A stretch of 64,000 nucleotides of DNA from Cytobacillus praedii (GTDB lineage: Bacteria; Bacillota; Bacilli; Bacillales; Cytobacillaceae). The notes beneath the pieces are model-generated. The model worked only from the letters and a program-made list of their open reading frames with translations, searched no databases and was not told the DNA's origin. Below are positions 37,181 through 45,228 of the stretch, in pieces. The stretch spans positions 1-64,000 of the forward strand of contig NZ_LMBX01000019.1 of the NCBI RefSeq assembly GCF_001439605.1. The letters run 5' to 3'. The position numbers were made by a program, and so were the translations under genes. Positions within the stretch are counted from its first letter, which is position 1, and each line of letters opens with the position of its first letter.

Positions 37181-37252
37181 TTGACGAGAGTGTGTAAAGA
37201 CCCTATAATGAGAATTGTTATCAGTGATAATGATAATCATTAATGATAAGAA
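37181..37252 (+). promoter_or_regulatory. Fur-controlled promoter of yclQ
   Basis: TTGACG (37181-37186), a 17-base spacer and TATAAT (37204-37209) form a near-consensus promoter. Directly over the expected transcription start lies a long run of overlapping Fur hexamers, GAGAATTGTTATCAGTGATA through ATGATAATCATTAATGATAA (about 37210-37249). This predicts tight iron repression and separate, stronger expression of the binding protein. Confidence 0.85.
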
Positions 37253-37282
37253 AGTGTTAATACATAAAAGGGGAGAACGAAT

Positions 37283-38326
37283 ATGAAAAAATGGAAGTTT
37301 GCTAGTGCACTATTAGCTTTGTCTCTAATGCTTACAGCTTGCGGCAATAAAGAAGAAGCTTCAAAAGAAGAGACGAAGGATACTGCTCAAGCTGAAGATC
37401 AAGCGAAAGAAAATAATTCAGCAGCGGAGGAGCAAGGTGCTGCTTACCCAATGACTATTTCTCCAACAGTTGCCTCAGTTGAGGGCAGAGATAGCAGTGA
37501 AAAGTATACCTTTGAAGATGTTACATTCGAGAAGATGCCAGAAAAAATCGCAGTATTTGACTTTGGCTTCTTAGATACATTAGATGCACTTGGTGTTGAA
37601 GGAATTGCAGGGGTTGCTAAAGACTCTGCTTTACCAGCTCAATTGGAATCATATTCTGATGATAAGTATGTAAGCATTGGTACTTTAAAGGAACCACTAT
37701 TTGAAGACTTAGCTGAACTTGACCCGGATGTAATTTTTATTTCTGGCCGTCAATCTGTATTCTATGAAGAATTAAAAGAAATTGCTCCTGTAGTATATGT
37801 TGGTACATCTGAAGAAGATTATTGGAACACCTTTTTAACTTCAGTAGATATGGCAGCTAAAATGTTCGGTAAAGAAAAAGAAGCTGAAGAATACTTAGGT
37901 AAATTTGATTCAGCATTAGAAGAAATCAAAGCATTAGGTGGCAACTATGAAACTTCATTAGTTACGATGTACAATGAAGGGAAATTATCTGGTTTCTCAA
38001 CAAATTCTCGTTTTGGCTACATTTATGATATTTATGGCTTCAAACCTGTAACAGAAGATATCGCATCTTCTTCTCACGGTTCTAACTTCGGTTTTGAAGC
38101 AATCTTAGAATTTAATCCACAAGTATTATTCGTAATCGATCGTACTGCGGCAGTAGGTGGAGAATCTAACATCAAGGCTGATATGGAAAATGAAATCGTT
38201 AAGAAAACAGATGCTTACAAAAACAATCGAATCGTATACTTAGATGGTCCACTTTGGTACTTAAGTGGAGGCGGTTTACAATCTGAACTTGCAAAAATCG
38301 AAGAAGTTATAGCAGAATTAAAATAG
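37283..38326 (+). CDS. yclQ: siderophore-binding lipoprotein, YclQ-like
   Basis: A 347-residue periplasmic-binding-protein-like lipoprotein of the FatB/CeuE/YclQ group. The lipobox is LMLTAC near residue 20, followed by an acidic Glu/Lys-rich linker. The two-lobed metal-chelate binding fold starts at PEKIAVFDFGFLDTLDALG. It should present ferric petrobactin or a related catecholate to YclNOP. It has its own Fur-type promoter and a strong terminator. Confidence 0.88.
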   Translation: MKKWKFASALLALSLMLTACGNKEEASKEETKDTAQAEDQAKENNSAAEEQGAAYPMTISPTVASVEGRDSSEKYTFEDVTFEKMPEKIAVFDFGFLDTLDALGVEGIAGVAKDSALPAQLESYSDDKYVSIGTLKEPLFEDLAELDPDVIFISGRQSVFYEELKEIAPVVYVGTSEEDYWNTFLTSVDMAAKMFGKEKEAEEYLGKFDSALEEIKALGGNYETSLVTMYNEGKLSGFSTNSRFGYIYDIYGFKPVTEDIASSSHGSNFGFEAILEFNPQVLFVIDRTAAVGGESNIKADMENEIVKKTDAYKNNRIVYLDGPLWYLSGGGLQSELAKIEEVIAELK

Positions 38327-38335
38327 GTAATAAGA

Positions 38336-38368
38336 AGACCTGACTTGTATGGAGTCAGGTCTTTTTTA
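38336..38368 (+). terminator. terminator after yclQ
   Basis: AGACCTGACT pairs with AGTCAGGTCT across TGTATGG, then TTTTTT. Confidence 0.9.
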
Positions 38369-38398
38369 TTTTGAGATAAGAAAGTAAACCTTGAAGCT

Positions 38399-38615
38399 AG
38401 AGAATTGTCTAGCGCAACTGCCCTATCGCCTAGCAAACTTCAGGTCTCCTCCGCAACGAGTGCGTCAACATCGGTTCGCTACCGCAAACTATGATTAAAG
38501 GGCAAGGCGTTTCTACAGCTTATGACCCTAGAGAAGCTAGGGGCGGCAGCTGGAGCTGGATTAGGAAGCCCTTCCGTGTTTGTACGGCGATGATCAAGGC
38601 GCTTGCGCTTTTCTA
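38399..38615. repeat. dispersed structured element, copy A
   Basis: This copy starts AGAATTGTCTAGC and ends GATGATCAAGGCGCTTGCGC followed by TTTTCT. It shares both ends and internal words (CCTATCGCCTA, CAAACTTCAG, CCCTTCC) with 42145-42304, and its right end with 5429-5455. Near the right end, GGCAGCTGGAGCTGGA is the reverse complement of the TCTAGCTCCAG-type left end, so the element can fold on itself. It has no coding frame. Such elements are common between genes in several Bacillaceae. Confidence 0.75.
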
Positions 38616-38617
38616 AT

Positions 38618-39244
38618 TTAATATAGTCGCTTGGTATAGCTTTCTTCTAGCGCTGCTTTTATCGTTTCGCTGTTAATATCAGGCATATTGATATGATCAG
38701 CAAGGATTTTCGGCGGATAGGGAAGATCGGACTTTTGCGGCCAAGAATCTGGCTGCCATAGTTTTGAGCGTTTAAATGCTTTTGCACAATGAATGTAGCA
38801 TTCTTCCACTTGTACAGCGATGCCAAGTAAGGGCGTTTTTCCATGAGAAGTCATTTCTTCAAGGATATCGGTATCCCTTATAATCTTTGCCGTCCCATTG
38901 ATTCTTAACGTTTCCTCTAATCCTGGAATAACAAAAAGGATGCCAATATATGGATTAGATAGGATGTTTCTTAATGAATCCATTCGTTTATTTCCAGGTC
39001 TTTCTGGAATGATGAAGGTGTGATCATCGATGAAATGTACAAAACCGGCATCATCTCCACGCGGGGATGTATCGCAATGTCCTGAAGAATCTGATGTAGA
39101 AATGAACACGATAGGAGCCTTAGAAATAAACTCCTTACAATGATCATCTAAATGGTAAATCGTTTTATTTGCTGCTGTCTTACTAGGGGTGCCTAATAAT
39201 GAGCGAAGTTCATCCTCACAAGTAACAGTTTGTTTAAAATGCAT
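38618..39244 (-). CDS. pyridoxamine 5'-phosphate oxidase-family protein
   Basis: A 208-residue protein with the split-barrel flavin-binding fold. The segments STSDSSGHCDTSPRGDDAGFVH and RPGNKRMDSLRNILSNPYIG around residues 50-110 are typical of the MSMEG_1061-like PNPOx subgroup, whose members bind FMN or F420 in other bacteria. The substrate here is unknown. No membrane segments. The start follows AAAGGAG on the minus strand. It reads toward the dispersed repeat, with no neighbour in the same operon. Confidence 0.8.
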   Translation of the reverse strand: MHFKQTVTCEDELRSLLGTPSKTAANKTIYHLDDHCKEFISKAPIVFISTSDSSGHCDTSPRGDDAGFVHFIDDHTFIIPERPGNKRMDSLRNILSNPYIGILFVIPGLEETLRINGTAKIIRDTDILEEMTSHGKTPLLGIAVQVEECYIHCAKAFKRSKLWQPDSWPQKSDLPYPPKILADHINMPDINSETIKAALEESYTKRLY

Positions 39245-39340
39245 AAGTTATTTCTCCTTTCATATTAATTTAATAATCTATATTCTTTAATTCTAACTAT
39301 ATGTTTCTAAGATGCTAATTCCTTTCTACCTTAACATAAG

Positions 39341-39372
39341 AAAAAGTCAGTGACAAAATTCACTGACTTTTT
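39341..39372. terminator. terminator of dps
   Basis: AAAAAGTCAGTGA pairs perfectly with TCACTGACTTTTT. The T run on the minus strand places it just after the dps stop; the symmetry would allow termination in both directions. Confidence 0.85.
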
Positions 39373-39384
39373 CTGCTATTTCTA

Positions 39385-39822
39385 TTATTCTCCTAAGTAG
39401 GCACTTAGCATCCAGATATGTGTATCAAGCTTGACAAGCAAACCAACTGCGAGATCATTAATGACATCATTTTCATATTGTTCTGTAAGGCTGGCAAGTT
39501 CCTTTATTTCTGTTTTTAGATGTTTATAGTCATCGATAAGGCTTGAAACCATTTCGTTTGCATTTGTTTCACCTTTTGTTTCTTCGATGGTTGCGATGTT
39601 AAGGTACTCTTTCATAGTGGCAGCTGGCTTGCCGCCGATTGCTAAAAGACGTTCAGCTACTTCATCTACAACACCTGCAGATTCGTTGTATAATTCCTCA
39701 AATTTCTCATGTAATGTAAAGAACTGCGGTCCTTTTACAAACCAGTGATAACGGTGGAGTTTTGTATATAGGACACTCCAGTTAGCAACTTGTACATTTA
39801 ATGCTGAATATAATTTTTCCAT
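39385..39822 (-). CDS. Dps-family ferritin-like DNA/iron storage protein
   Basis: A 145-residue protein that forms hollow dodecamers, oxidises Fe(II) with hydrogen peroxide and protects DNA. The inter-subunit ferroxidase residues are visible in LYTKLHRYHWFVKGPQFFTLHEKFEELY, described here as the His/Asp/Glu cluster around residues 20-47. The length matches MrgA/Dps. A perfect PerR box lies about 65 bases upstream, so peroxide induction is likely. Confidence 0.93.
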   Translation of the reverse strand: MEKLYSALNVQVANWSVLYTKLHRYHWFVKGPQFFTLHEKFEELYNESAGVVDEVAERLLAIGGKPAATMKEYLNIATIEETKGETNANEMVSSLIDDYKHLKTEIKELASLTEQYENDVINDLAVGLLVKLDTHIWMLSAYLGE

Positions 39823-39888
39823 TCTTAATTCCTCCTCTTATTATCTTAATTACATTATAACAGGTATAAAATTAAAATCAATACTAAA

Positions 39889-39903
39889 TTATAATTATTA
39901 TAA
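39889..39903 (-). promoter_or_regulatory. PerR box upstream of dps
   Basis: TTATAATTATTATAA is an exact match to the B. subtilis Per box consensus (TTATAATnATTATAA). It sits between dps and the divergent TauE/SafE gene, about 65 bases from the dps start. Confidence 0.88.
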
Positions 39904-40009
39904 ATAAGTTATTTATACAAGTAAAATCTTACTTCTCCATTCATATTAAAAGCATGTATGAGAAAAATAATTTACAATAGGAAGAAAATGCATCAAGTTA
40001 GGAGTATTT

Positions 40010-40882
40010 ATGGGAATTTTTTTATTTTTTTTATTAGGGGGATGCATCAGTGTATTAGCAGGCTTTTTTGGTGTAGGAGGAGGATTCATTTTAACACCAA
40101 TGCTTATGTTAATTGGCTTTTCTCCTCTTGAAGCAATTGCGACAAGCTTATTATTTACAATTGGTACTTCGCTTTCGAGCATCATAGCACATATTCGTAT
40201 GAAAAGTATTCTTTGGAAAGAAGGGATGATTTTAGGCATCAGTGGGATGGCAGCTACACAAATTGCCAAGCCGTTTGTCTTTTTTCTGGAATCGAAAGGA
40301 TGGGATGAATTAGCCATTCCTATTTTTTATATTTTTCTTCTTGCCTATTTTGCATTAAAGATGCTAAAGCAAGGAAAAAGAAATCAAGCAAAAGTAAAGG
40401 TTCCTCCAGCTTCAACTTCCATTATTAAAATGATCTTAATCGGTTTGTTTGCTGGTTTTATTTCAACAACACTTGGAGTGGGGGGAGGGTTCATCATCGT
40501 GCCCCTAACTATTACCTTTTTAGGGATTGCCCCTAAAGAAGCAGTTAGCTCGAGTATGTTTGCTGTGTTGTTAATTGTTGTGTGGGGTTTTATGTCTTAT
40601 GCTTTTACAATTTCTATTGATTATAAAATTGGCTTTGTATTAGTAGCAGGTGGTTTAATTGGTTCACAAATTGGTGTTAGGCTAATTAAATATTATGAAA
40701 ACAGAGAAATAAGCTTATTGCTGGGTGCATTATATTTAGCAACATTAGTCAGTGTTGTAATGAAACTAGTGGATTTAAGCTATATCGGTCTTATACTTTT
40801 AGCGGTTTTTGCTGGAATCTTTTTTATAAGATCGATGATAAAAGTAAGGGTCAAAAAAAGGTTTATGGCTGAAAATAAATGA
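40010..40882 (+). CDS. TauE/SafE-family sulfite/anion exporter
   Basis: A 290-residue membrane protein with about eight helices in two homologous halves. Each half begins with the glycine-rich family motif: GFFGVGGGFILTPML near residue 19 and STTLGVGGGFIIVPL near residue 155. The family moves sulfite, sulfoacetate or related organosulfur anions; the substrate here cannot be read from sequence. The start follows AGGAG and the gene ends at a strong bidirectional terminator. Confidence 0.9.
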   Translation: MGIFLFFLLGGCISVLAGFFGVGGGFILTPMLMLIGFSPLEAIATSLLFTIGTSLSSIIAHIRMKSILWKEGMILGISGMAATQIAKPFVFFLESKGWDELAIPIFYIFLLAYFALKMLKQGKRNQAKVKVPPASTSIIKMILIGLFAGFISTTLGVGGGFIIVPLTITFLGIAPKEAVSSSMFAVLLIVVWGFMSYAFTISIDYKIGFVLVAGGLIGSQIGVRLIKYYENREISLLLGALYLATLVSVVMKLVDLSYIGLILLAVFAGIFFIRSMIKVRVKKRFMAENK

Positions 40883-40884
40883 AA

Positions 40885-40925
40885 AATCCAAAAGGAGAAG
40901 GGTGGGTCCCTTCTCCTTTTGGATT
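40885..40925. terminator. bidirectional terminator between convergent genes
   Basis: AATCCAAAAGGAGAAGGG pairs perfectly with CCCTTCTCCTTTTGGATT across a five-base loop. One arm reaches the stop codon of the RodA-like gene, so the element serves both convergent genes. Confidence 0.92.
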
Positions 40926-42108
40926 AACTTGTTTTTTTAGCAACATAGTTTGCATCGGATTCAAACATATAGTATTTTTGATGATACTTAATACTGAAGA
41001 TTAGTCCCATGGCAAACATATTGCCCATTAAGGAGCTCCCACCATAGCTGATAAAAGGCAAAGGGATACCTGTGATCGGCAATACTTGTATAGTCATCCC
41101 GACATTTTGGAAAACATGGAAGGTAATCATACTTATAATACCTACACAAATATACGTACTGAAGGGATCCTTCGTATCAAGAGCTGTTTTTGTTAAGTGA
41201 TAAATAAGCAGGAAGTATAAACTAATGACAATACTGCCCCCAATAAAGCCGTACTCTTCGCCAATTACACTAAAGATAAAGTCTGTATGGCTGTCAGGGA
41301 TATAAACCTGTCTATCCCCAAATCCCTTTCCGGTTATAAGCCCGGAACCAATAGCGAGCAATGAATTATAGAGCTGCAGGCCTGCACCTTGTTTATGGCT
41401 TACTGGGTCAAGCCATGAGTAAATCCGAAAAAGTTGATAGGTATCAACATATTTTTCAAGAATTTTAGGGGCATAGATAACTAAATAAAGAATGACTCCA
41501 GCAAAAACTCCTCCTACTCCGAACATCGGAACGATAATCTTCCAAGTGATGCCAGAAGCCATAATAATTCCGACTAATATTGAAATGATGACAAGTGCTG
41601 TACCTAAATCATCAACTATAATCAACCCTAAAGGCACGAGTGTAACTATCCCAAGTTTGAGAAGAAGGAGAAAATCCGTTTTTACCGTTTTAGCTGTAAA
41701 TTTTTCATGATGACTAACGACAACCTTGCTTAAAGCGATAATTAAAAAGACCTTAACAAATTCTGATGGCTGAATTTGCCCTAACGGAGTGACATACCAT
41801 AGGGATGCCCCCTTTTTCTCTGGAACAATGCTATCTGGGAGGACAAATAGCCCAATAAGGAGTAAAATTCCTAACCCATAAAACACCCAAGACAGTTTTT
41901 TAATTTGTTCACTGTCAAAATACATGACAACAGCCACTATAAAAATACCTACAGCATAGTTTTTGATTTGTCCAAGTACAAAGTTTCCTTCATATTGACC
42001 TGATGCTTGGCCGCTGTAGATAGCAACACAGCTAATAAGAAAAAATAAAAATAATAGCAGACATAGTGTCCAATCAAATCGTTCCGCAACTTTTTTTGGC
42101 TTATTCAT
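40924..42108 (-). CDS. FtsW/RodA/SpoVE-family glycosyltransferase
   Basis: A 394-residue SEDS-family protein with about ten helices. These polymerise lipid II into glycan strands together with a class B PBP. Family motifs are seen in GQIQPSEFVKVFLIIALS, the large loop DSHTDFIFSVIGEEYGFIG and the C-terminal PLPFISYGGSSL. The sequence looks closer to RodA-type elongation enzymes than to FtsW, but no mreBCD or PBP gene is adjacent to confirm that. Confidence 0.9.
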   Translation of the reverse strand: MNKPKKVAERFDWTLCLLLFLFFLISCVAIYSGQASGQYEGNFVLGQIKNYAVGIFIVAVVMYFDSEQIKKLSWVFYGLGILLLIGLFVLPDSIVPEKKGASLWYVTPLGQIQPSEFVKVFLIIALSKVVVSHHEKFTAKTVKTDFLLLLKLGIVTLVPLGLIIVDDLGTALVIISILVGIIMASGITWKIIVPMFGVGGVFAGVILYLVIYAPKILEKYVDTYQLFRIYSWLDPVSHKQGAGLQLYNSLLAIGSGLITGKGFGDRQVYIPDSHTDFIFSVIGEEYGFIGGSIVISLYFLLIYHLTKTALDTKDPFSTYICVGIISMITFHVFQNVGMTIQVLPITGIPLPFISYGGSSLMGNMFAMGLIFSIKYHQKYYMFESDANYVAKKTS

Positions 42109-42144
42109 TTACCATGCACCTATTTCCGTTCAATTCCTTTGCTC

Positions 42145-42304
42145 GAGAATTGTCTAGCTCCAGTGCCTATCGCCTATCAAACTTCAGTTCCCCTCCCTGC
42201 GATAAGTCAAGCACGAATGCGCTATCGCTCTTCGTGTTTCCTATATCTTAGTCACGGCCCTTCCAGTTTGTTCGGCGATGATCAAGGCACTTCTGCTTTT
42301 CTTA
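42145..42304. repeat. dispersed structured element, copy B
   Basis: A shorter copy of the element at 38399-38615, with the same ends (AGAATTGTCTAGCTCCAG and GATGATCAAGGCACTTCTGC followed by TTTTCT). It lacks the internal inverted segment of copy A. It fills the gap 42109-42414, which otherwise holds only AT-rich sequence. Confidence 0.75.
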
Positions 42305-42414
42305 TCATCGTAACAAAGAAAAAATAGCCTTTCAATGTATTTCGGTTTCCTTTTCAGTAAAATTAATCTCATAATATAAGACGTAAAAAGGAGGGAGATG
42401 GTTTCCTAAATTAA

Positions 42415-43773
42415 TTACATCAAATGATTAATAAACATTGTGGCAATCCCAAAATAGGTGACAAGTGAGAAAATATCATTCAAGGTTGTAATGAGCGGCC
42501 CAGATGCCACTGCAGGGTCAATCTTCAAACGATAAAGAATGATTGGAATAATTGTCCCTGCAAGTGTTCCGATGATTAATGTCAGAAACAGCGAGCTGCC
42601 AACTACTGCTCCTAAAACAGCACTTCCTTGCCAGAAAAATGCGATCAAAGAAATAAGAACTCCACAAACAATTCCAATGATTAAACTAACAAGAAACTCC
42701 CTCATAATGAGTTTAAAAATGACATGTTTGTTAATGTCATTCGAAACGAGCCCTCTGACAACAACTGCTAGAGATTGAGTACCTGTATTTCCTGTCATTC
42801 CCGAAATCATTGGCATAAAGAAAGCAAGAGCAACCACCTTTTGCAGAGTATCTTCATACCCGCTAATAATACTGCCGGACACAATTCCTATGAATAATAA
42901 TAATATTAGCCAAGGCAGCCTTCGATAGGCTGCTACAAAAGCCTTCGTTTCAAAGTCAATTGATTTACCTGAAGCTGAGAGTTTTTCAATATCTTCATTT
43001 GCTTCTTGGATGACGACATCGATAATATCATCTACTGTCGCAATCCCCATTAAGACATTTTCGTCGCTTACAACAGGAATAGCGAGAAAATCATATTTTT
43101 CAACCAGTCTAGCTACTTCTTCCTGATCGGTAGTAACAGTTACTGAAATCACCCGCTCATACATCACATTTCGAATGGGTTCATCTGGTTCTGCAATGAG
43201 GAGATCTCGATAAGAAACAACCCCAACAAGCTTCCTGTCCTGGTCGATCACATATAAATAATTAATTGTTTCCGCAAATTCAGCAAAGGACTTCAGTTTT
43301 CCAACTGCTTCAATGACAGTATAGTAATCCCTAATCCATACAAAGCGGTTTGTCATTAATCGTCCGGCTGTTTCAGGGGGATACTTCATAATATCCTGGA
43401 CAATGTCTGATTCACTTTTCTTCATCCCGGAAAGAAGAGAAGCGATTTTTTCTGGTGATAAATCGTCTAAGAGAACAGCTAAGTCATCGTTGTCCATTAA
43501 ATCAAGGACTTTCCCTGTCTTTTCAATCCCTAGTTTATTTAATACTTCAAGCTGCCGATCCTTATTCAGCTCTTCGAGTAAGTCAGCAATCTGATCTATA
43601 TTCATAAATAGTAAAAAGCGAGTTTTATGCTTTTCCGGCAGGTTTTCGTAAATATGTGCGATATCATATGGCTGCAGTTCATCGAGAATTAATTCAAAAT
43701 CTTTTTTCTTATTCTCTTTTAATGTTTTTATAATGTGAAGAGTAATCTGATTTTCAGTCATGCTTTGTATCAA
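42415..43773 (-). CDS. mgtE: magnesium transporter MgtE
   Basis: A 452-residue, Mg2+-gated channel-type transporter. It has an N-terminal helical superhelix (about 1-130), two CBS domains (about 135-255) that sense cytoplasmic Mg2+, a connecting helix and five membrane helices. The pore motif lies in PMISGMTGNTGTQSLAVVVRGL. I place the start at the TTG at 43773 because AAGGAG lies ten bases upstream; a GTG at 43782 sits too close to it. No M-box leader is recognisable in the short upstream region. Confidence 0.93.
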   Translation of the reverse strand: MIQSMTENQITLHIIKTLKENKKKDFELILDELQPYDIAHIYENLPEKHKTRFLLFMNIDQIADLLEELNKDRQLEVLNKLGIEKTGKVLDLMDNDDLAVLLDDLSPEKIASLLSGMKKSESDIVQDIMKYPPETAGRLMTNRFVWIRDYYTVIEAVGKLKSFAEFAETINYLYVIDQDRKLVGVVSYRDLLIAEPDEPIRNVMYERVISVTVTTDQEEVARLVEKYDFLAIPVVSDENVLMGIATVDDIIDVVIQEANEDIEKLSASGKSIDFETKAFVAAYRRLPWLILLLFIGIVSGSIISGYEDTLQKVVALAFFMPMISGMTGNTGTQSLAVVVRGLVSNDINKHVIFKLIMREFLVSLIIGIVCGVLISLIAFFWQGSAVLGAVVGSSLFLTLIIGTLAGTIIPIILYRLKIDPAVASGPLITTLNDIFSLVTYFGIATMFINHLM

Positions 43774-43961
43774 ACTTCTCACACTCCTTCCGCCGGATCT
43801 TTATTTATATTATAATGCCACGCTTATTATAAAAAATTTTACCGCGGAATAAAATGTGTTATGGTTAATATAAATAAAAATATTCATTATTAGATTTATA
43901 ATAAGCTAAACTTTGGTATGATCATTATTATTAGTTACTTAAATGTACGGAGGTTTCACCA

Positions 43962-44738
43962 TTGAAAAAGAGGAATCATGGGGTTCGTGATATTATTTAT
44001 ATTCATATAAATGAACGTGAACACTATACAATTACTTATGGTATTGAGTTTGCCCAGTTTGCCCAGTCGTTGTTTGCCACGTTAAATAATCTCCTGCTGC
44101 TGAAACATGGTTATGAAGATGGGGATTTTAATATGCATACCTTGCATGAGTTTGTGCCAAAAGAAAAATTGAAAAAACTTATGGAAGATGATGTCTATGG
44201 GTATGGTGACTTTTGCTGGATTGATTTTGAGGAGGAAGAGGCATTAAATGAACTGCCTAGTCAGGCGATAGCTGAACTGCTTTACCTTGGTCATTTGAAA
44301 GAGCATTTAAAGCTGCCTTTTTATAATCATCTAAGCAATCGTTATGTTTATCTTGCACATGATGATGGGTGGTATAATAAGACATATTACCGGGATTTCA
44401 GTGATTTTTATTCTTTATTGGGTGAAGCTATTCCAGAAAAAATGGGGCAGATTAAAGTTGAAAAGTCATTGTTGGGGATGAAAAAGAAAAGGTCTTATCC
44501 ATTGATTTCAAGTGATATTCTTCGTCTGTTGAAACCTCTGATGAAAGAAGGAGCACTGCTTTCCATTAAGGATATTGAGCAAAATCGTACAAGAATAGAA
44601 ATACCAATATGGACCATTGGTGATTTTTCGAACATGGACGACATGTATGAAGAATATGAGAACATTGTAAAAGAACCTTGTGAAGCCAAGCTTGTTTTTG
44701 ATAAAAAATCACGTGAATGGAAAGTTTACGGCCGATAA
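43962..44738 (+). CDS. conserved-looking hypothetical protein
   Basis: A 258-residue soluble protein I cannot place in a characterised family. It is acidic and aromatic-rich, with IHINEREHYTITYGIEFAQF near the N terminus, a YGYGDFCWIDF segment in the middle and a strand-rich C terminus ending in REWKVYGR. There is no signal peptide or membrane helix. Some homologues may carry misleading transporter names, which the sequence does not support. The TTG at 43962 follows CGGAGG. It is monocistronic and divergent from mgtE. Confidence 0.7.
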   Translation: MKKRNHGVRDIIYIHINEREHYTITYGIEFAQFAQSLFATLNNLLLLKHGYEDGDFNMHTLHEFVPKEKLKKLMEDDVYGYGDFCWIDFEEEEALNELPSQAIAELLYLGHLKEHLKLPFYNHLSNRYVYLAHDDGWYNKTYYRDFSDFYSLLGEAIPEKMGQIKVEKSLLGMKKKRSYPLISSDILRLLKPLMKEGALLSIKDIEQNRTRIEIPIWTIGDFSNMDDMYEEYENIVKEPCEAKLVFDKKSREWKVYGR

Positions 44739-44790
44739 GGAAGAAGAATTACCCGTTTAACTCATGTTTAAGCCGCTAAGATCAATTATA

Positions 44791-44885
44791 TTCGCCGTTG
44801 TCTCGAGTATATTGGACATAATTTTATTATATTCGACGTTCATTTGGTTTTATTGGACAAAATCATTAATTTATTCGCCAATACC
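44791..44885. repeat. 41-42-bp tandem repeat, about 2.3 copies
   Basis: TTCGCCGTT / TTCGACGTT / TTCGCCA anchors lie at 44791, 44832 and 44874, with TATTGGACA about 20 bases into each full unit. It fills the space between the hypothetical gene and the B12 riboswitch. Confidence 0.65.
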
Positions 44886-44935
44886 AAAAAATATCGTGTA
44901 TAATCGAAATTAGCGGAAAATTTCATACATATTTA

Positions 44936-45125
44936 AAGATAGGTGTCTTTCAATGTTTTGAAGACTTAAAAGGGAAGTTGGTGTAATTCCAACGCGGTCC
45001 CGCCACTGTAAATGGGAGCTTACTGCAATGACCACTGTACGATCATGTATGGGAAGGAGCAGATAAGCAATGACCATGAGCCAGGAGACCTGCCTGATCT
45101 TTTTGCACCACAGCCTACGAGGATA
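44936..45125 (+). ncRNA. cobalamin riboswitch
   Basis: A classical AdoCbl aptamer. It has the P3-P6 core with GGGAAGTTGGTG, TCCAACGCGGTCCCGCCACTG (the B12 box is GCCACTG) and the closing AGCCAGGAGACCTGCC. An expression platform with a terminator follows directly. It should switch the whole downstream B12 import and salvage operon off when coenzyme B12 is plentiful. Confidence 0.95.
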
Positions 45126-45172
45126 GGGGGTGTTTGACTGGATTCATACCTCTTTTGAAGATATGCCTATTC

Positions 45173-45208
45173 AAACATCTCCATATCAATTGTGGAGATG
45201 TTTTTTTA
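45173..45208 (+). terminator. riboswitch expression-platform terminator
   Basis: AAACATCTCCA pairs with TGGAGATGTTT across TATCAATTG, followed by TTTT. It lies between the aptamer and btuF and would form in the ligand-bound state. Confidence 0.88.
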
Positions 45209-45228
45209 ATTTTAGGAGGAAAGATAGA

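Noticed and set aside
43783-43961. Possible Mg2+ riboswitch upstream of mgtE
   Set aside because: The divergent gap is under 180 bases and shows none of the conserved M-box core segments.
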